From Microbacterium sp. 67-17 (GTDB taxonomy: Bacteria; Actinomycetota; Actinomycetes; Actinomycetales; Microbacteriaceae): a stretch of 64,000 nt of DNA. The notes under the pieces were generated by a model. That model had not been told where the DNA came from, made no database searches, and saw only the letters and a program-made list of their open reading frames with translations. A program made the position numbers and the translations under genes. Below are positions 34,000-43,725 of the stretch, one piece after another; position 1 is the first letter of the stretch; each line of letters starts with the position of its first letter. The stretch lies in assembly GCF_001898325.1 (NCBI RefSeq), contig NZ_MKTR01000012.1, forward strand, positions 26,356-90,355. Reading direction: 5' to 3'.

Positions 34000-35313
34000 T
34001 CAGGCGCGGGCTGCAGCGGCGGCCCGCGCCGCGGTGGGCAGAGCAGCGATGATGCGCTCGAGCGCCGCGTCGTCGTGCGCGGCAGTGAGGAACCAAGCCT
34101 CGAACGCCGACGGCGGGAGCGAGACACCGGCATCGAGCATCGCGTGGAAGAACGCGCGATACCGGAACGACTCCTGCCGCACGGCGGTCTCGTAGTCGGA
34201 CACGCCGGCCGCGACATCCTCGCCCCAGAACACGCTGAAGAGGTTTCCTGCCCGCTGGATGACGTGAGCGACGCCCTCCCGCGCCAGAGCATCCTCCACG
34301 GCGGTGGAAAGCTCGTCGGCAACACGGTCGAGCCGCGCATAGACCGCGGCGTCCGCGAGTCGGAGCGTCGCCAGGCCCGCCGCGACCGCGACCGGATTCC
34401 CCGAGAGCGTGCCGGCCTGGTAGACCGGGCCCAGGGGCGCGAGCATCTCCATCACCTCGGCGCGTCCGGCGACTGCCGCCACGGGGAGGCCGCCGCCCAC
34501 GACCTTGCCGAACGTGAAGAGGTCGGGACTGTAGACCTCGCCGGCGGCAACCTGCAGCCCCCAGAAGCCGGCAGGGCCGACGCGAAAGCCCGTGAGCACC
34601 TCGTCGAGGACGAGCAGCGCACCGTTGTCGTGGCAGGTCTGCGCGAGCAGGGCGTTGAAACCCGGATGCGGAGAGACGACTCCCATGTTCGCTGCTGCGG
34701 CTTCGGTGATGACGGCAGCGATACGCCCCGGATGCTGCGCGAAAACCGCCGCGAGCGCCTCGGGGTCGTTGTATGGAACGACGATCGTATGAGCCGCGAT
34801 CGCCTCCGGGACGCCCGCCGAGCCCGGCAGCGCGAGAGTGGCAAGGCCGGACCCCGCCTGCGCAAGAAGCCCATCGGAATGCCCGTGGTAATGGCCCGAG
34901 AACTTCACCACAAGATCGCGGCCCGTGAAGCCGCGGGCCAGCCGCACCGCCGTCATCGTCGCCTCGGTGCCGGTCGACACGAGGCGAACACGCTCGACCG
35001 CTCCCACCCGGGACGTGATCTGTTCGGCAAGTTCGGTCTCGGCCGGTGTGCTCGCTCCGAACGACAGGCCGCGGGCAGCGGCATCCTGAACGGCAGCGAC
35101 GACCTCCGGATGCGCGTGACCGAGGATCGCAGGACCCCAGCTGGCGACGAGGTCGACGTACTCGCGGCCGTCAGCATCCGTCACATACGGTCCGCGGGCG
35201 GAGACGAAGAAGCGGGGCGTGCCGCCGACCGAGCCGAAGGCGCGCACCGGCGAGTTGACGCCCCCCGGCATCGCGGTCTGGGCCCGGGCGAAGAGTTCAT
35301 CGTTGTGGGTCAT
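34000..35313 (-). CDS. hemL: Glutamate-1-semialdehyde 2,1-aminomutase
   Basis: HemL converts glutamate-1-semialdehyde to 5-aminolevulinate, the second step of C5-pathway heme synthesis. The 437-residue PLP enzyme shows [16 protein letters not shown] at the start, [21 protein letters not shown] and the PLP-binding Lys in [13 protein letters not shown]. It is the last gene of the minus-strand heme operon and overlaps hemB by four bases (ATGA). Confidence 0.97.
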   Translation of the reverse strand: MTHNDELFARAQTAMPGGVNSPVRAFGSVGGTPRFFVSARGPYVTDADGREYVDLVASWGPAILGHAHPEVVAAVQDAAARGLSFGASTPAETELAEQITSRVGAVERVRLVSTGTEATMTAVRLARGFTGRDLVVKFSGHYHGHSDGLLAQAGSGLATLALPGSAGVPEAIAAHTIVVPYNDPEALAAVFAQHPGRIAAVITEAAAANMGVVSPHPGFNALLAQTCHDNGALLVLDEVLTGFRVGPAGFWGLQVAAGEVYSPDLFTFGKVVGGGLPVAAVAGRAEVMEMLAPLGPVYQAGTLSGNPVAVAAGLATLRLADAAVYARLDRVADELSTAVEDALAREGVAHVIQRAGNLFSVFWGEDVAAGVSDYETAVRQESFRYRAFFHAMLDAGVSLPPSAFEAWFLTAAHDDAALERIIAALPTAARAAAAARA

Positions 35314-36311
35314 CGCGCACCTCCAGCTTTGTGCCCGTCGCGCAGCGATCGCCCGACCTCCAGCGCCCAGTACGTCAGGATCGCGTCGGCCCCAGCTCGA
35401 CGGATGCCGATCAGGGACTCGATGATCGCGCGATCGCGGTCTATCGCCCCCGCCGCGGCGGCGAGCTCGACCATCGCGTACTCCCCCGATACTTGATAGG
35501 CCCAGACCGGGATCGGCGAGCGCTCCGCAACCGCTGCGAGGACGTCGAGGTAGGGTCCCGCGGGCTTGACCATGACGATGTCGGCGCCCTCCTCAATGTC
35601 GCGGGATGCCTCCAGCAGCCCCTCCCGACCGTTTGCCGGGTCGAGCTGGTAGGTCTTGCGGTCTCCGACGAGGGTGGACTCCACGGCGTCGCGGAACGGG
35701 CCGTAGAACGCCGACGCATACTTGGCCGAGTAGGCCAGGAGCACGACATCCGCTCGCCCCGCCGCATCGAGAGCTTCGCGCACCGCGGCGACCTGGCCAT
35801 CCATCATCCCCGAAAGGCCCAGGATCTCAGCTCCGGCGTCTGCCTGCGCGAGCGCCATCGCCACATACCGCTCGAGCGTCGCGTCGTTGTCGACCCCGCC
35901 CTGCGCATCGAGAACGCCGCAATGGCCGTGATCGGTGAACTCGTCAAGGCACAGGTCGGCCTGCACGGTGAGCCGGCCCGCAGCTGCCGTCCGGGCGACG
36001 CCGATGGCGTGGTTGAGGATGCCGTCCGGGTCGGTGGCCCCGGAGCCTGCGGCATCCCGAGCGAGGGGCACACCGAACAGCATGATTCCGCCGAGGCCCG
36101 CGTCGGCAGCGGCATCCACGACCTGCGGCAGGGTCTCGAGCGTCTCTTGCCGAACGCCCGGCATCGTCGCAATGGGCTGAGGTTCGTCCCGCTCGGTCAC
36201 GAAAACGGGGAGCACGAGGGCGGATGCCGAGAGCGTGTGCTCGGTGACCATGCGCCGCATGGCCGGGCTTTGCCGCAACCGACGTGGGCGGTGGGAGGGA
36301 TGGGTCGTCAT
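35310..36311 (-). CDS. hemB: Delta-aminolevulinic acid dehydratase (porphobilinogen synthase)
   Basis: HemB condenses two 5-aminolevulinate to porphobilinogen. The 333-residue protein shows the two active-site lysines in [16 protein letters not shown] and [11 protein letters not shown]. The metal region reads [12 protein letters not shown]: Asp replaces the middle Cys of the zinc triad, so catalytic zinc binding of the classical three-Cys kind is not expected. The gene overlaps hemD and hemL by four bases each. Confidence 0.96.
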   Translation of the reverse strand: MTTHPSHRPRRLRQSPAMRRMVTEHTLSASALVLPVFVTERDEPQPIATMPGVRQETLETLPQVVDAAADAGLGGIMLFGVPLARDAAGSGATDPDGILNHAIGVARTAAAGRLTVQADLCLDEFTDHGHCGVLDAQGGVDNDATLERYVAMALAQADAGAEILGLSGMMDGQVAAVREALDAAGRADVVLLAYSAKYASAFYGPFRDAVESTLVGDRKTYQLDPANGREGLLEASRDIEEGADIVMVKPAGPYLDVLAAVAERSPIPVWAYQVSGEYAMVELAAAAGAIDRDRAIIESLIGIRRAGADAILTYWALEVGRSLRDGHKAGGAR

Positions 36312-37084
36312 GCTCGGGTCTCCACGGAGGTGCGGGGAAGGGCTGCGATCAGCGCCTCGATGCTCTGTTCGGGTGAGGTCAGCGACACGGTGAGCCCGCG
36401 ACGCTCGGCATCCCGGGTCGTACCGGGGCCGAGCGAGGCGAGAAACGTGCGCTCCGGGAGCGGGCCGACCTGGTGACTGAGCTCGCGCACGACACTCGTC
36501 GAGGTGAGCAGCACCGTGTCGATCCGTCCCGATCGAAGATCGTCGACGATCCCGTCCGGAAGGTCGATACCGACGGTGCGGTAGGCGATGCAGACGTCCA
36601 CGGCGTAGCCGCGAATCTCCAGTTCGTCACTGACGACCGCCATGGCGAGGTCGGAGCGCACCACGAGGCACCGTCCGACTCCCTCAGGATCATGTGCTGA
36701 GCACCACTGCTGGGTGAGGCTGAGCGCCGACGACCGACCGGCGGGAATGAAGTCGACCTCGAACCCGGCATCCACGACGGCGCGGGCTGTCGCGCGCCCG
36801 ACGGCGGCGACTTTCGTGGCAGCAGGAATCTCAACACCCGCCGCGCGCAGGTGTTCGACAGCAGCGGCACTGGTGATGAACACCCAGTCATACTCGCCGG
36901 CGGCCAGCGCTGCGAAGGCACGGTCGCGGGCCGCCACATCCCGCGGCGGTTTGGTCTCGATCAGCGGCGCGATGACCGCCACCGCGCCGCGGTCTACGAG
37001 CAGGCGCGCGACGCGCTCACCCCACGCGCCGCCACGGGGCACAAGGACGGTGCGTGCGTCGAGTGCTTCAGTCATCGAGTTCAT
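36308..37084 (-). CDS. hemD: Uroporphyrinogen-III synthase
   Basis: HemD cyclises hydroxymethylbilane with inversion of ring D. The 258-residue product shows the low-similarity two-domain HemD fold: [54 protein letters not shown] and a late [12 protein letters not shown]. The family is divergent, so context between hemC and hemB supports the call. The ATG at 37084 is three bases after a G run; an ATG at 37075 is the alternative. Both lie inside the hemC 3' end, so translation is coupled. Confidence 0.92.
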   Translation of the reverse strand: MNSMTEALDARTVLVPRGGAWGERVARLLVDRGAVAVIAPLIETKPPRDVAARDRAFAALAAGEYDWVFITSAAAVEHLRAAGVEIPAATKVAAVGRATARAVVDAGFEVDFIPAGRSSALSLTQQWCSAHDPEGVGRCLVVRSDLAMAVVSDELEIRGYAVDVCIAYRTVGIDLPDGIVDDLRSGRIDTVLLTSTSVVRELSHQVGPLPERTFLASLGPGTTRDAERRGLTVSLTSPEQSIEALIAALPRTSVETRA

Positions 37085-37991
37085 CGACCCCCCGATCTTT
37101 GAGCACCCGCACGACTCGCTCGGCCAGCGCCGCCCGGCCCGCGGGCTCGGCGACGACGGCGACCGGCGCAGCATCCGCGACACGGATGCTGCGCCGACCG
37201 TCTCGCCGATAGACCGTCGCGGCTACCTCGACGTGCTCGCCGTTTTGGGCCGCGGAGATGCCGACCGGGGCAGCGCAGCCAGCCTCGAGCTCGGCAAGCA
37301 CGGCCCGCTCGAGGAGCGCCGGGATCGCGGCCGCGGGATCGTTCAGACCCCGTAGCGCCCGACCGAGCTCGGTCGTCGTGTCGGAGGTGCGGATCTCAAC
37401 GGCCAGAGCCCCTTGACCTGCAGAGGTCGGCCAGGACTGCAGATCGAACAGTTCGGCGATCTCGGCGTCCCGGCCGATACGGCGAAGGCCGGCTTCGGCG
37501 AGCACGATCGCGTCGTACTCGCCGTCCGCGACCTTGCGCAGGCGCGTGTCCACGTTGCCGCGGATGTCGGCGACCAGCAGATCGGCGCGGCGCTGCAGAA
37601 CCTGTGCGGCCCGGCGCGGCGAGCCGGTTCCCACGCGCGCTCCGGCGGGGAGTTCCGCGAGGGTCACACCGCCGCGCGAGCACAGCGCGTCGCGCTGACC
37701 CTCGCGCTCGGGAACCGCGATGAGAGTCAGGCCCGGGTACGCAGCGTTCGGCAGGTCCTTGAGGGAATGCACGATCAGGTCGCACTCCCCCGCGAGCAAG
37801 GCTTCGCGCAGCGCCGTCGCGAACACACCGGTGCCGCCCAGCGACGCGAGCGACCCGGTGGCGACATCACCGTGGGTCGTCAGCGGAACGAGGTCGACCG
37901 CAAGCCCGGAGGCTGCCGTGAGCATCCGGGCCACCGTTCCGGACTGCGTCATCGCCAGCGTGCTGGCACGGGTTCCCAGCCGCACGGTCAC
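37068..37991 (-). CDS. hemC: Porphobilinogen deaminase (hydroxymethylbilane synthase)
   Basis: HemC polymerises four porphobilinogens. The 307-residue protein begins VRLGTRASTLAMTQSG, carries GTGSPRRAAQVLQRRADL, and has the dipyrromethane cofactor Cys in LEAGCAAPVG. It overlaps the cpfC gene by four bases upstream and hemD downstream, as expected in a compact heme operon. Confidence 0.97.
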   Translation of the reverse strand: MTVRLGTRASTLAMTQSGTVARMLTAASGLAVDLVPLTTHGDVATGSLASLGGTGVFATALREALLAGECDLIVHSLKDLPNAAYPGLTLIAVPEREGQRDALCSRGGVTLAELPAGARVGTGSPRRAAQVLQRRADLLVADIRGNVDTRLRKVADGEYDAIVLAEAGLRRIGRDAEIAELFDLQSWPTSAGQGALAVEIRTSDTTTELGRALRGLNDPAAAIPALLERAVLAELEAGCAAPVGISAAQNGEHVEVAATVYRRDGRRSIRVADAAPVAVVAEPAGRAALAERVVRVLKDRGVDELDD

Positions 37992-39202
37992 GGCGTCAAC
38001 CCCGCAAGGGCCGGGCGGAAGCCGAGCCTGGCGTTCTCACAGCATCCGGGTCGGCACACGTCGAACCAGGGTCCCAGCGACGTGAGTCTCGGGCGCTGGG
38101 ATGCCGGAGTCCCGTTCAGACGCTCGGCGACGAGGTCGACGAGCCCCGCGACGTAGGCGGGGGCCGTGCCGGGGGTCGCGGTGCGTACGGCGACAAGACC
38201 GAGCTCGGTGGCGGTCTCGATCGCTTCGGTGTCGAGGTCCCACATGACCTCCATGTGGTCGCTGACGAACCCGAGAGGAACGATGAGCACGCCGCGCCGA
38301 CCCTGTTCGGGCAGCTGCGCGATCGCGTCGTTGACGTCGGGCTCGAGCCACGGCACCGACGGCGGGCCGGATCGGCTCTGGTAGACCAGCTGCCAGGGGC
38401 TCGTGGATCCGAGTTCACGCATGATCTGCGTGGCGACGGCGGCGTGCTGCGCGGCGTAGGCACCACCCGGCCCGAAGTCGCGGTCACGGGGACCGGAGCG
38501 CTCGGCGTCGGCGACAGGGATCGAGTGCGTCGAGAAGAGCACCTCGATCTCGTTCGGATTCTCGATGCCCCGCTCCCGCAGCTCTGCGAGCCCTGCGCGG
38601 ATGCCGGCGACGAAGGGTGCCACGAAGCCCGGGTGATCGAAGAACTGCGCGACCTTGTCGATCTGGAGCTGCTCGCCCAGGCTCGTAGCCTCGAGCGCGT
38701 CGGCGAGGTCTTCGCGGTACTGCCGGCACGACGAATAGGAGCTGTACGCGCTCGTCGCCAGCGCGAGGACGCGGCGGTGACCGTCAGCATGGAGCTGCTG
38801 CACCGCATCGGCCACGTACGGCATCCAGTTGCGGTTGCCCCAGTACACCGGCAGGTCGATCCCGCGCGCGCGAAGCTCGGCGTCAAGGGCGGCGACCAGA
38901 TCGCGGTTCTGCTGGTTGATCGGCGAGACCCCGCCGAAGTGGCGGTAGTGGTGTGCGACCTCCTCGAGGCGCTCGTCGGGGATGCCGCGACCTGCCGTGA
39001 CGTTGCGCAGGAACGGGATGACGTCATCCTGCCCCTCCGGGCCACCGAACCCGAGCAGGAGCAGGGCGTCGTAGGCCACGGGCTCTTCCACGTGTGCGGG
39101 GCCGGATGCCGCCGCCGGCGTTGCACCGCACACCGCAGCGCCGGGCGCACAGTAGGCGCCCGTCGCGTGCGGGGGCTTGGGTCGGAACGTCGTGTCGCTC
39201 AC
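37988..39202 (-). CDS. cpfC: Coproporphyrin III ferrochelatase
   Basis: The 404-residue ferrochelatase inserts iron into coproporphyrin III in the Gram-positive branch. Motifs are [39 protein letters not shown], the catalytic VLFSTHSIP with its His, and [16 protein letters not shown] with the second conserved His and Glu nearby. The first 45 residues, before [12 protein letters not shown], are an extra low-complexity segment not needed for the fold. A later start is possible. The C-terminus has three Cys that might hold a [2Fe-2S] cluster, as reported for some actinobacterial ferrochelatases (CRPGCC near the end), but that is inference. It overlaps chdC and hemC by four bases. Confidence 0.94.
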   Translation of the reverse strand: MSDTTFRPKPPHATGAYCAPGAAVCGATPAAASGPAHVEEPVAYDALLLLGFGGPEGQDDVIPFLRNVTAGRGIPDERLEEVAHHYRHFGGVSPINQQNRDLVAALDAELRARGIDLPVYWGNRNWMPYVADAVQQLHADGHRRVLALATSAYSSYSSCRQYREDLADALEATSLGEQLQIDKVAQFFDHPGFVAPFVAGIRAGLAELRERGIENPNEIEVLFSTHSIPVADAERSGPRDRDFGPGGAYAAQHAAVATQIMRELGSTSPWQLVYQSRSGPPSVPWLEPDVNDAIAQLPEQGRRGVLIVPLGFVSDHMEVMWDLDTEAIETATELGLVAVRTATPGTAPAYVAGLVDLVAERLNGTPASQRPRLTSLGPWFDVCRPGCCENARLGFRPALAGLTP

Positions 39203-39891
39203 GACAGAACGCCCTCGAGCTCGCTGACCTCGACACGCCTACCGGTGAAGAACGGGACCTCGTCGCGCACGTGACGGCGGGCATCCGTCGCGCGGAGGTC
39301 TCGCATCATGTCGACCAGGCTCAGCAGGTTGTCGCTTTCCAGCGGAAGCAGCCACTCGTAGTCGCTGAGCGCGAAGGTCGAGACCGTGTTGGCCACGACA
39401 TCACGGAAGGCACTCCCCTTGCGGCCGTGCTCGGCGAGCATCGCTGAGCGCTCGGCTTCGGGCAGCAGGTACCACTCGTAGCTGCGCACGAACGGATAGA
39501 GGCAGAGCCACTCCCGCGGTGCCTCTCCGCGCAGGTACCCGGGCACGTGTCGCTTGTTGAACTCTGCCTCGCGGTGAACGCCCATGGCACTCCACGTGAT
39601 GCTCGCCTCGCGCAGCGCCGCGGTGCGGCGAAGCCGGCGCAGGGCCGCCTGCAAAGCCGCGGGGTCCTCACCGTGCAGCCACACCATGAGGTCGGCATCC
39701 GCGCGCATGCCGGTGACGTCATAGAGGCCGCGCAGGGTCACGCCTGCCGCGGGAAGCTCAGCGATCTCGCTCTCGAGGTCGCCGAACTCCGGCGCCGCCA
39801 CGCGCGGGACGGCGAGCACGGTGAAGAGGGTGTAGCCCGCGGGCGTCGGCTCAGCCTCGGGAGTCGAGGCGGGGGTTACGGGATCGGTCAC
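39199..39891 (-). CDS. chdC: Coproheme decarboxylase ChdC (HemQ)
   Basis: ChdC removes two carboxylates from coproheme to make heme b, using peroxide. The 230-residue protein has the chlorite-dismutase-like fold, [16 protein letters not shown] with the candidate catalytic Tyr, and MLAEHGRKG with the proximal His. The GTG start follows GGAGGAATC. It sits in the operon between cgoX and cpfC, and its presence marks the coproporphyrin-dependent pathway rather than the protoporphyrin-dependent one. Confidence 0.95.
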   Translation of the reverse strand: MTDPVTPASTPEAEPTPAGYTLFTVLAVPRVAAPEFGDLESEIAELPAAGVTLRGLYDVTGMRADADLMVWLHGEDPAALQAALRRLRRTAALREASITWSAMGVHREAEFNKRHVPGYLRGEAPREWLCLYPFVRSYEWYLLPEAERSAMLAEHGRKGSAFRDVVANTVSTFALSDYEWLLPLESDNLLSLVDMMRDLRATDARRHVRDEVPFFTGRRVEVSELEGVLS

Positions 39892-39921
39892 GATTCCTCC
39901 AGTCAGAAGCAGCGGTGCGGG

Positions 39922-41313
39922 TTATGAAGCGGCGGACGCGAGCGGGGGCGTCGCAAGCGCGTGGATCAGGGTGTCGGCGACCTCGCGCGCGTGCGGGATG
40001 ACCGACGCGAGCCCGGTACCGGCGACCGTGGCGCCGGCGAGGCGGACGCGGGAATCGGCGGCGACAACGGGCATCGAGGACGACGACGAAGATGCATCCC
40101 AGCGGCGCACGTGCAGCTCGCGCACGTCCTCCGCCGCAAGGGAAACTCCCGTCACGGCGCCGATCGTCATCGCGACGGATGCCTCATCGAACGTTCCCGC
40201 GAGACCATCGCGCGCCGAGAGCCGGACGACGTGGTGATGAGGCTCGAGCTGCTGCTCGATCCACCCCCACTTCGCGTTCGCGTGCGTGAGCGCCTTCGCG
40301 TCGATGGGTGCGGCGTCGGCGATCAGCGCTCCCGTTCCCACCGGGTGAACATCCAGACCCGGGGAACGCACGAGCGCGATCGCCAGTTCGACAGGAGTTC
40401 CGTCACCGTCGCTGTGCTCCCCGAGGAGCCGCAGCGCCTGGTCTCGACCGGTGGCGACGACAACGGTTCGAGCGCGGATCGCGAAGCTCCCGGCATCCAC
40501 GTTCAGCGCCTCGTCGCCCGCGCGATCTCCCCCGGCGCCTGCACCATGCACGCGATGAACCGGGGTGTCGAGCATGATGATCGCCCCGGCGGCGCGGGCG
40601 CGGGCTGCCAGTTCGACGGGCAGCCGCCACATGCCGCCGACGATCCCTGCGACGGCGCTACCAGGGCGCGGCCCCGCAGCAAGCTCCGCGACGGCGTCCG
40701 TCAGCGAGCCGCTCTGCACGAACCGCTGCCACAGCTGCGGGTGCACGACCGAGAGCTTCAGGTCGCGCGCAGAGCGCGAGAAGACGCCGCGGCAAACGGT
40801 GTCGACCACCGCGCTTGCCAGATCATCGCCGAGTCGCGTGGAAACAAGGTCGTAGAGCGAAGGCTCCTCAGCCGGCACGGGCAGTACCCGCTCGGCGCGG
40901 GGCAGGGCGAGCGCCAGAATGTCGGCAGCGCGCGGATCGGCGGGGATCCCGAGGACGCTGCGCCGCGGGAGCGGAGCGCGACGGATGCCGGAGTCGCCGC
41001 CGGCCACGAGCCACGCCCCCGCGGGGTTCGGCGCCGTGACCGTGACGGGAAGCTGCCAGCGGTCGATGAGATCTGTCACGCCGGTGGTTCGGGTCGCGAA
41101 GGACTCGGCGCCGGCATCCACGGTCAGACCAGCAGCGCCCACGCCAGCATCGCCGCCGATCATGACCGGCGCGAGCATCCCGCCGACGCGGTCGGATGCT
41201 TCCACGACGATGGTCCGGAGCCCAGCCGCGGCGGTCTCAGCGGCAACGACGAGGCCCGCCATCCCCGCGCCGACGATGCAGACATCGACGAGCTCGTTTG
41301 CCTCAGCGGGCAT
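39922..41313 (-). CDS. cgoX: Coproporphyrinogen III oxidase CgoX (HemY/HemG-type flavoprotein)
   Basis: CgoX oxidises coproporphyrinogen III to coproporphyrin III with oxygen and FAD. The 463-residue protein has the dinucleotide fold VCIVGAGMAGLVVAAETAAAG, the VEASDRVGGM motif, TVDAGAESFATR and a C-terminal FAD segment VRLAGATVAGTGLASVI. It overlaps hemE by 11 bases and lies 30 bases before chdC. In older usage this gene is hemY or hemG. The substrate assignment follows from chdC and cpfC in the same operon. Confidence 0.95.
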   Translation of the reverse strand: MPAEANELVDVCIVGAGMAGLVVAAETAAAGLRTIVVEASDRVGGMLAPVMIGGDAGVGAAGLTVDAGAESFATRTTGVTDLIDRWQLPVTVTAPNPAGAWLVAGGDSGIRRAPLPRRSVLGIPADPRAADILALALPRAERVLPVPAEEPSLYDLVSTRLGDDLASAVVDTVCRGVFSRSARDLKLSVVHPQLWQRFVQSGSLTDAVAELAAGPRPGSAVAGIVGGMWRLPVELAARARAAGAIIMLDTPVHRVHGAGAGGDRAGDEALNVDAGSFAIRARTVVVATGRDQALRLLGEHSDGDGTPVELAIALVRSPGLDVHPVGTGALIADAAPIDAKALTHANAKWGWIEQQLEPHHHVVRLSARDGLAGTFDEASVAMTIGAVTGVSLAAEDVRELHVRRWDASSSSSSMPVVAADSRVRLAGATVAGTGLASVIPHAREVADTLIHALATPPLASAAS

Positions 41314-42424
41314 CGTGCACCCTCACGACAAGATCCGTGAGCACGGCAGGATCGGTCTCGGGCGGAACCCCATGCCCGAGGTTGAAGACGTGAGCGCGCG
41401 CCGCCGTGCCTGCGGCGATGATCCGAGAGACCTCGGCGGCGCGAACCTCGGCGGGGGCGAAGAGCATCGCGGGATCGAGGTTGCCCTGCACCGTCACGTC
41501 TGTCCCGATCCGCATCAGCGCCTCGTCGAGATCGATCCGGTGGTCGATGCCCACGACGTCAAGGTCCAGGTTCGCGATGTCGCCGAGGAGGTCGGCGGTG
41601 CCGACGCCGAAGTGCGAGAGCGGAACCCGGGGCATCCCCGAGTCCACGGGCGGTTCGATCTGCCGTGCGTGAGCGAAGGCTCGAGCGGATGCCGGGAGCG
41701 CCGCCTGCCGGTACAGGCGCGGGGACAGCGAGCCGGCCCAGGAGTCGAACAACTGCGCGGCGCTGGCACCGGCTTCGATCTGGAGGGCGAGGAAGCGCCC
41801 GCTGATCTCGGCAAGCCACTGCGTGAGCGCGGCCCACCCTGCCGGGTCCTCGTGGATCAGGCGGCGCGCGGCGAGGTGATCCTTCGAGGGCCCGCCCTCG
41901 ACGAGGTAAGCCGCGAGGGTGAATGGTGCCCCCGCAAAGCCGATGAGTGGGAGCGGCGTGCCGCGAGCGGCAGACTCGTCCGCGAGCATCTCGGTCGTGC
42001 GGCGCACGGCGTCGATGATCGGCCCGCCCCGCTCGGTCACAGCCGCCGGATCGATCGCCGTGACTCGCGCGATATCGGCCGCCGAACGGACCGGGTCGGC
42101 AAAGACGGGACCACGGCCGGCCACGATGCGCACGTCGATCCCGGCCAGCACCAGCGGCACGACGATGTCGCTGAAGAAGATTGCGGCGTCAACACCGTGA
42201 CGGCGCACCGGCTGCAGCGTGATCTCGCTCGCAAGAGCGGGGTCCAAACACGCATCGAGCATCGAACCGCTCTCACGCAGCGCGCGGTATTCGGGAAGCG
42301 AACGCCCGGCCTGCCGCATGAACCACACGGGGGTGATGGCTGGTCGGTGTCCGAGGAAGGCGCGGATGAGATGCGAGTCCTTCGTCGCGTGGGCAACGAG
42401 CGGATGCTGATCGGAGAGCTGCAT
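41303..42424 (-). CDS. hemE: Uroporphyrinogen decarboxylase
   Basis: HemE removes four carboxylates from uroporphyrinogen III to give coproporphyrinogen III. The 373-residue protein has the substrate motif WFMRQAGRSLPEYRALRE near the start, a second motif GFAGAPFTLAAYLVEGG, and the late VFNLGHGVPPETDP. It is the first gene of the minus-strand heme operon. Its ATG is close to an AT-rich divergent promoter shared with hemA and has no clear ribosome binding site, suggesting a very short leader. Confidence 0.97.
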   Translation of the reverse strand: MQLSDQHPLVAHATKDSHLIRAFLGHRPAITPVWFMRQAGRSLPEYRALRESGSMLDACLDPALASEITLQPVRRHGVDAAIFFSDIVVPLVLAGIDVRIVAGRGPVFADPVRSAADIARVTAIDPAAVTERGGPIIDAVRRTTEMLADESAARGTPLPLIGFAGAPFTLAAYLVEGGPSKDHLAARRLIHEDPAGWAALTQWLAEISGRFLALQIEAGASAAQLFDSWAGSLSPRLYRQAALPASARAFAHARQIEPPVDSGMPRVPLSHFGVGTADLLGDIANLDLDVVGIDHRIDLDEALMRIGTDVTVQGNLDPAMLFAPAEVRAAEVSRIIAAGTAARAHVFNLGHGVPPETDPAVLTDLVVRVHDAR

Positions 42425-42465
42425 AGTTAATCGATATACTAACCAGTCGACGCGAGGAGGAAGCG
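42425..42465. promoter_or_regulatory. Divergent hemE/hemA promoter with AT-rich imperfect palindrome
   Basis: This 41-base gap holds the AT-rich block GTTAATCGATATACTAAC, with inverted GTTA/TAAC ends. On the plus strand TATACT is a -10 candidate for hemA, which also has a strong GAGGAGGAAG ribosome binding site. On the minus strand TAGTAT or TATATC could serve hemE. The two promoters must overlap, so one bound regulator could control both transcription units. Confidence 0.55.
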
Positions 42466-43725
42466 ATGCTGGTCTGCCTATCGGCCAACCACCGGGCTAC
42501 CCCGTTCGCCTCCCTGGAACGTCTGGCGGAAGTGGGCGACGACGTCCGCCGCGACATCCCCCGTGCCCACGAGTCGATCGGCGGCGCCGTGGTGCTGGCC
42601 ACCTGCAACCGGTTCGAGGCGTACCTCGATATCGACCCCGACGAGGGCCACTCGGCCGAATCCGCCGTCACTGCCGCGCTCGGCGAACTGGCCGACGCCT
42701 CGGGGATCGACTACCGAGAGTTGCGCGAGACTCTCGATGTCACGGTCGGCAATCGTGTCGCGCATCATCTGTTCGCCGTCGCCTCGGGCCTGGACTCGGT
42801 CGTCGTCGGCGAAGACGAGATCGCAGGTCAAGTCACCCGCGCCTACGAAGACGCCCGCGGCGAGGGGATGACGACCCGCGCCCTCGAGCACCTCTTCGAG
42901 CGCGCGAAAGAGACGTCGCGGACGGTCAAGAACTCGGCGCGGGTGGGTGAATCCGGTCGCTCCCTCGTCCGCCTCGCCCTCGAGCTCGCCTCCTCGCGGA
43001 TCACCGACTGGACAAGCGCCCGCGTGCTCCTGATCGGCACCGGTCAGTATGCCGCGGCGGCGCTAGCTGCACTGCGCGTGCGCGGCGCGCGCGGCATCCG
43101 TGTTCATTCGGCATCCGGCCGCGGTCCGGAGTTCGCCCAGCGACACGGACTGATCCCGGTCGACCCGGATTCCTACCATGCCGAGATCGCGTCGGCCGAT
43201 GTCATCGTCACCTGCACGACCCGGGTCGTGCTCGGCGGCGACGAGCTGGACGCCGGCCGCGCCGCCGTGACAGCCGCAGCGGAGCGACTCCTGGTGATCG
43301 ATCTCGGCATGCCTCGGAACGTCGCCGCCGACGTGCAGGAACGTCACGGCGTCGAGGTGCTCGATCTCGAGACGATTCGCCTGCACGCGCCGCTTGACGA
43401 ATTCGCCTCGCTCGCCGACGCGAAGGCGATCGTCGCGGATGCAGCACTCCGCCACGCCGGGGCAGGCAGGATCCACGATGTCGCCCCTGCCGTTCAAGCG
43501 GCGCGGGGATGGGTACAGGAGCTCTTGGACGCCGAGATCGCCCGCCTCCCCGAGAACCCGTCCGAGAGTTCCCTCAAGACCGAACGGGCCCTCCGGCATT
43601 TTGCCGGCGTGATCATGCACCACGTCGTTGCGCGCGGCCATACACTGGCCTCCTCCGGGGAGGGCGAACGCTGGTCAGCGGCGGTCGACACAGTTTTCTC
43701 GGAGGCGCCGAATCCCGGCACGTGA
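42466..43725 (+). CDS. hemA: Glutamyl-tRNA reductase
   Basis: HemA reduces glutamyl-tRNA to glutamate-1-semialdehyde, the first committed and usually regulated step of C5 heme synthesis. The 419-residue protein has LSANHRATPFASLERL, the catalytic Cys in VLATCNRFEAYL, DSVVVGEDEIAGQV, an NADPH domain VLLIGTGQYAAAALAAL, and DLGMPRNVAADV. It is separate from hemL but divergent from the rest of the pathway, so control of both directions can be joint. A LacI-type gene follows its stop codon with no gap. Confidence 0.96.
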   Translation: MLVCLSANHRATPFASLERLAEVGDDVRRDIPRAHESIGGAVVLATCNRFEAYLDIDPDEGHSAESAVTAALGELADASGIDYRELRETLDVTVGNRVAHHLFAVASGLDSVVVGEDEIAGQVTRAYEDARGEGMTTRALEHLFERAKETSRTVKNSARVGESGRSLVRLALELASSRITDWTSARVLLIGTGQYAAAALAALRVRGARGIRVHSASGRGPEFAQRHGLIPVDPDSYHAEIASADVIVTCTTRVVLGGDELDAGRAAVTAAAERLLVIDLGMPRNVAADVQERHGVEVLDLETIRLHAPLDEFASLADAKAIVADAALRHAGAGRIHDVAPAVQAARGWVQELLDAEIARLPENPSESSLKTERALRHFAGVIMHHVVARGHTLASSGEGERWSAAVDTVFSEAPNPGT

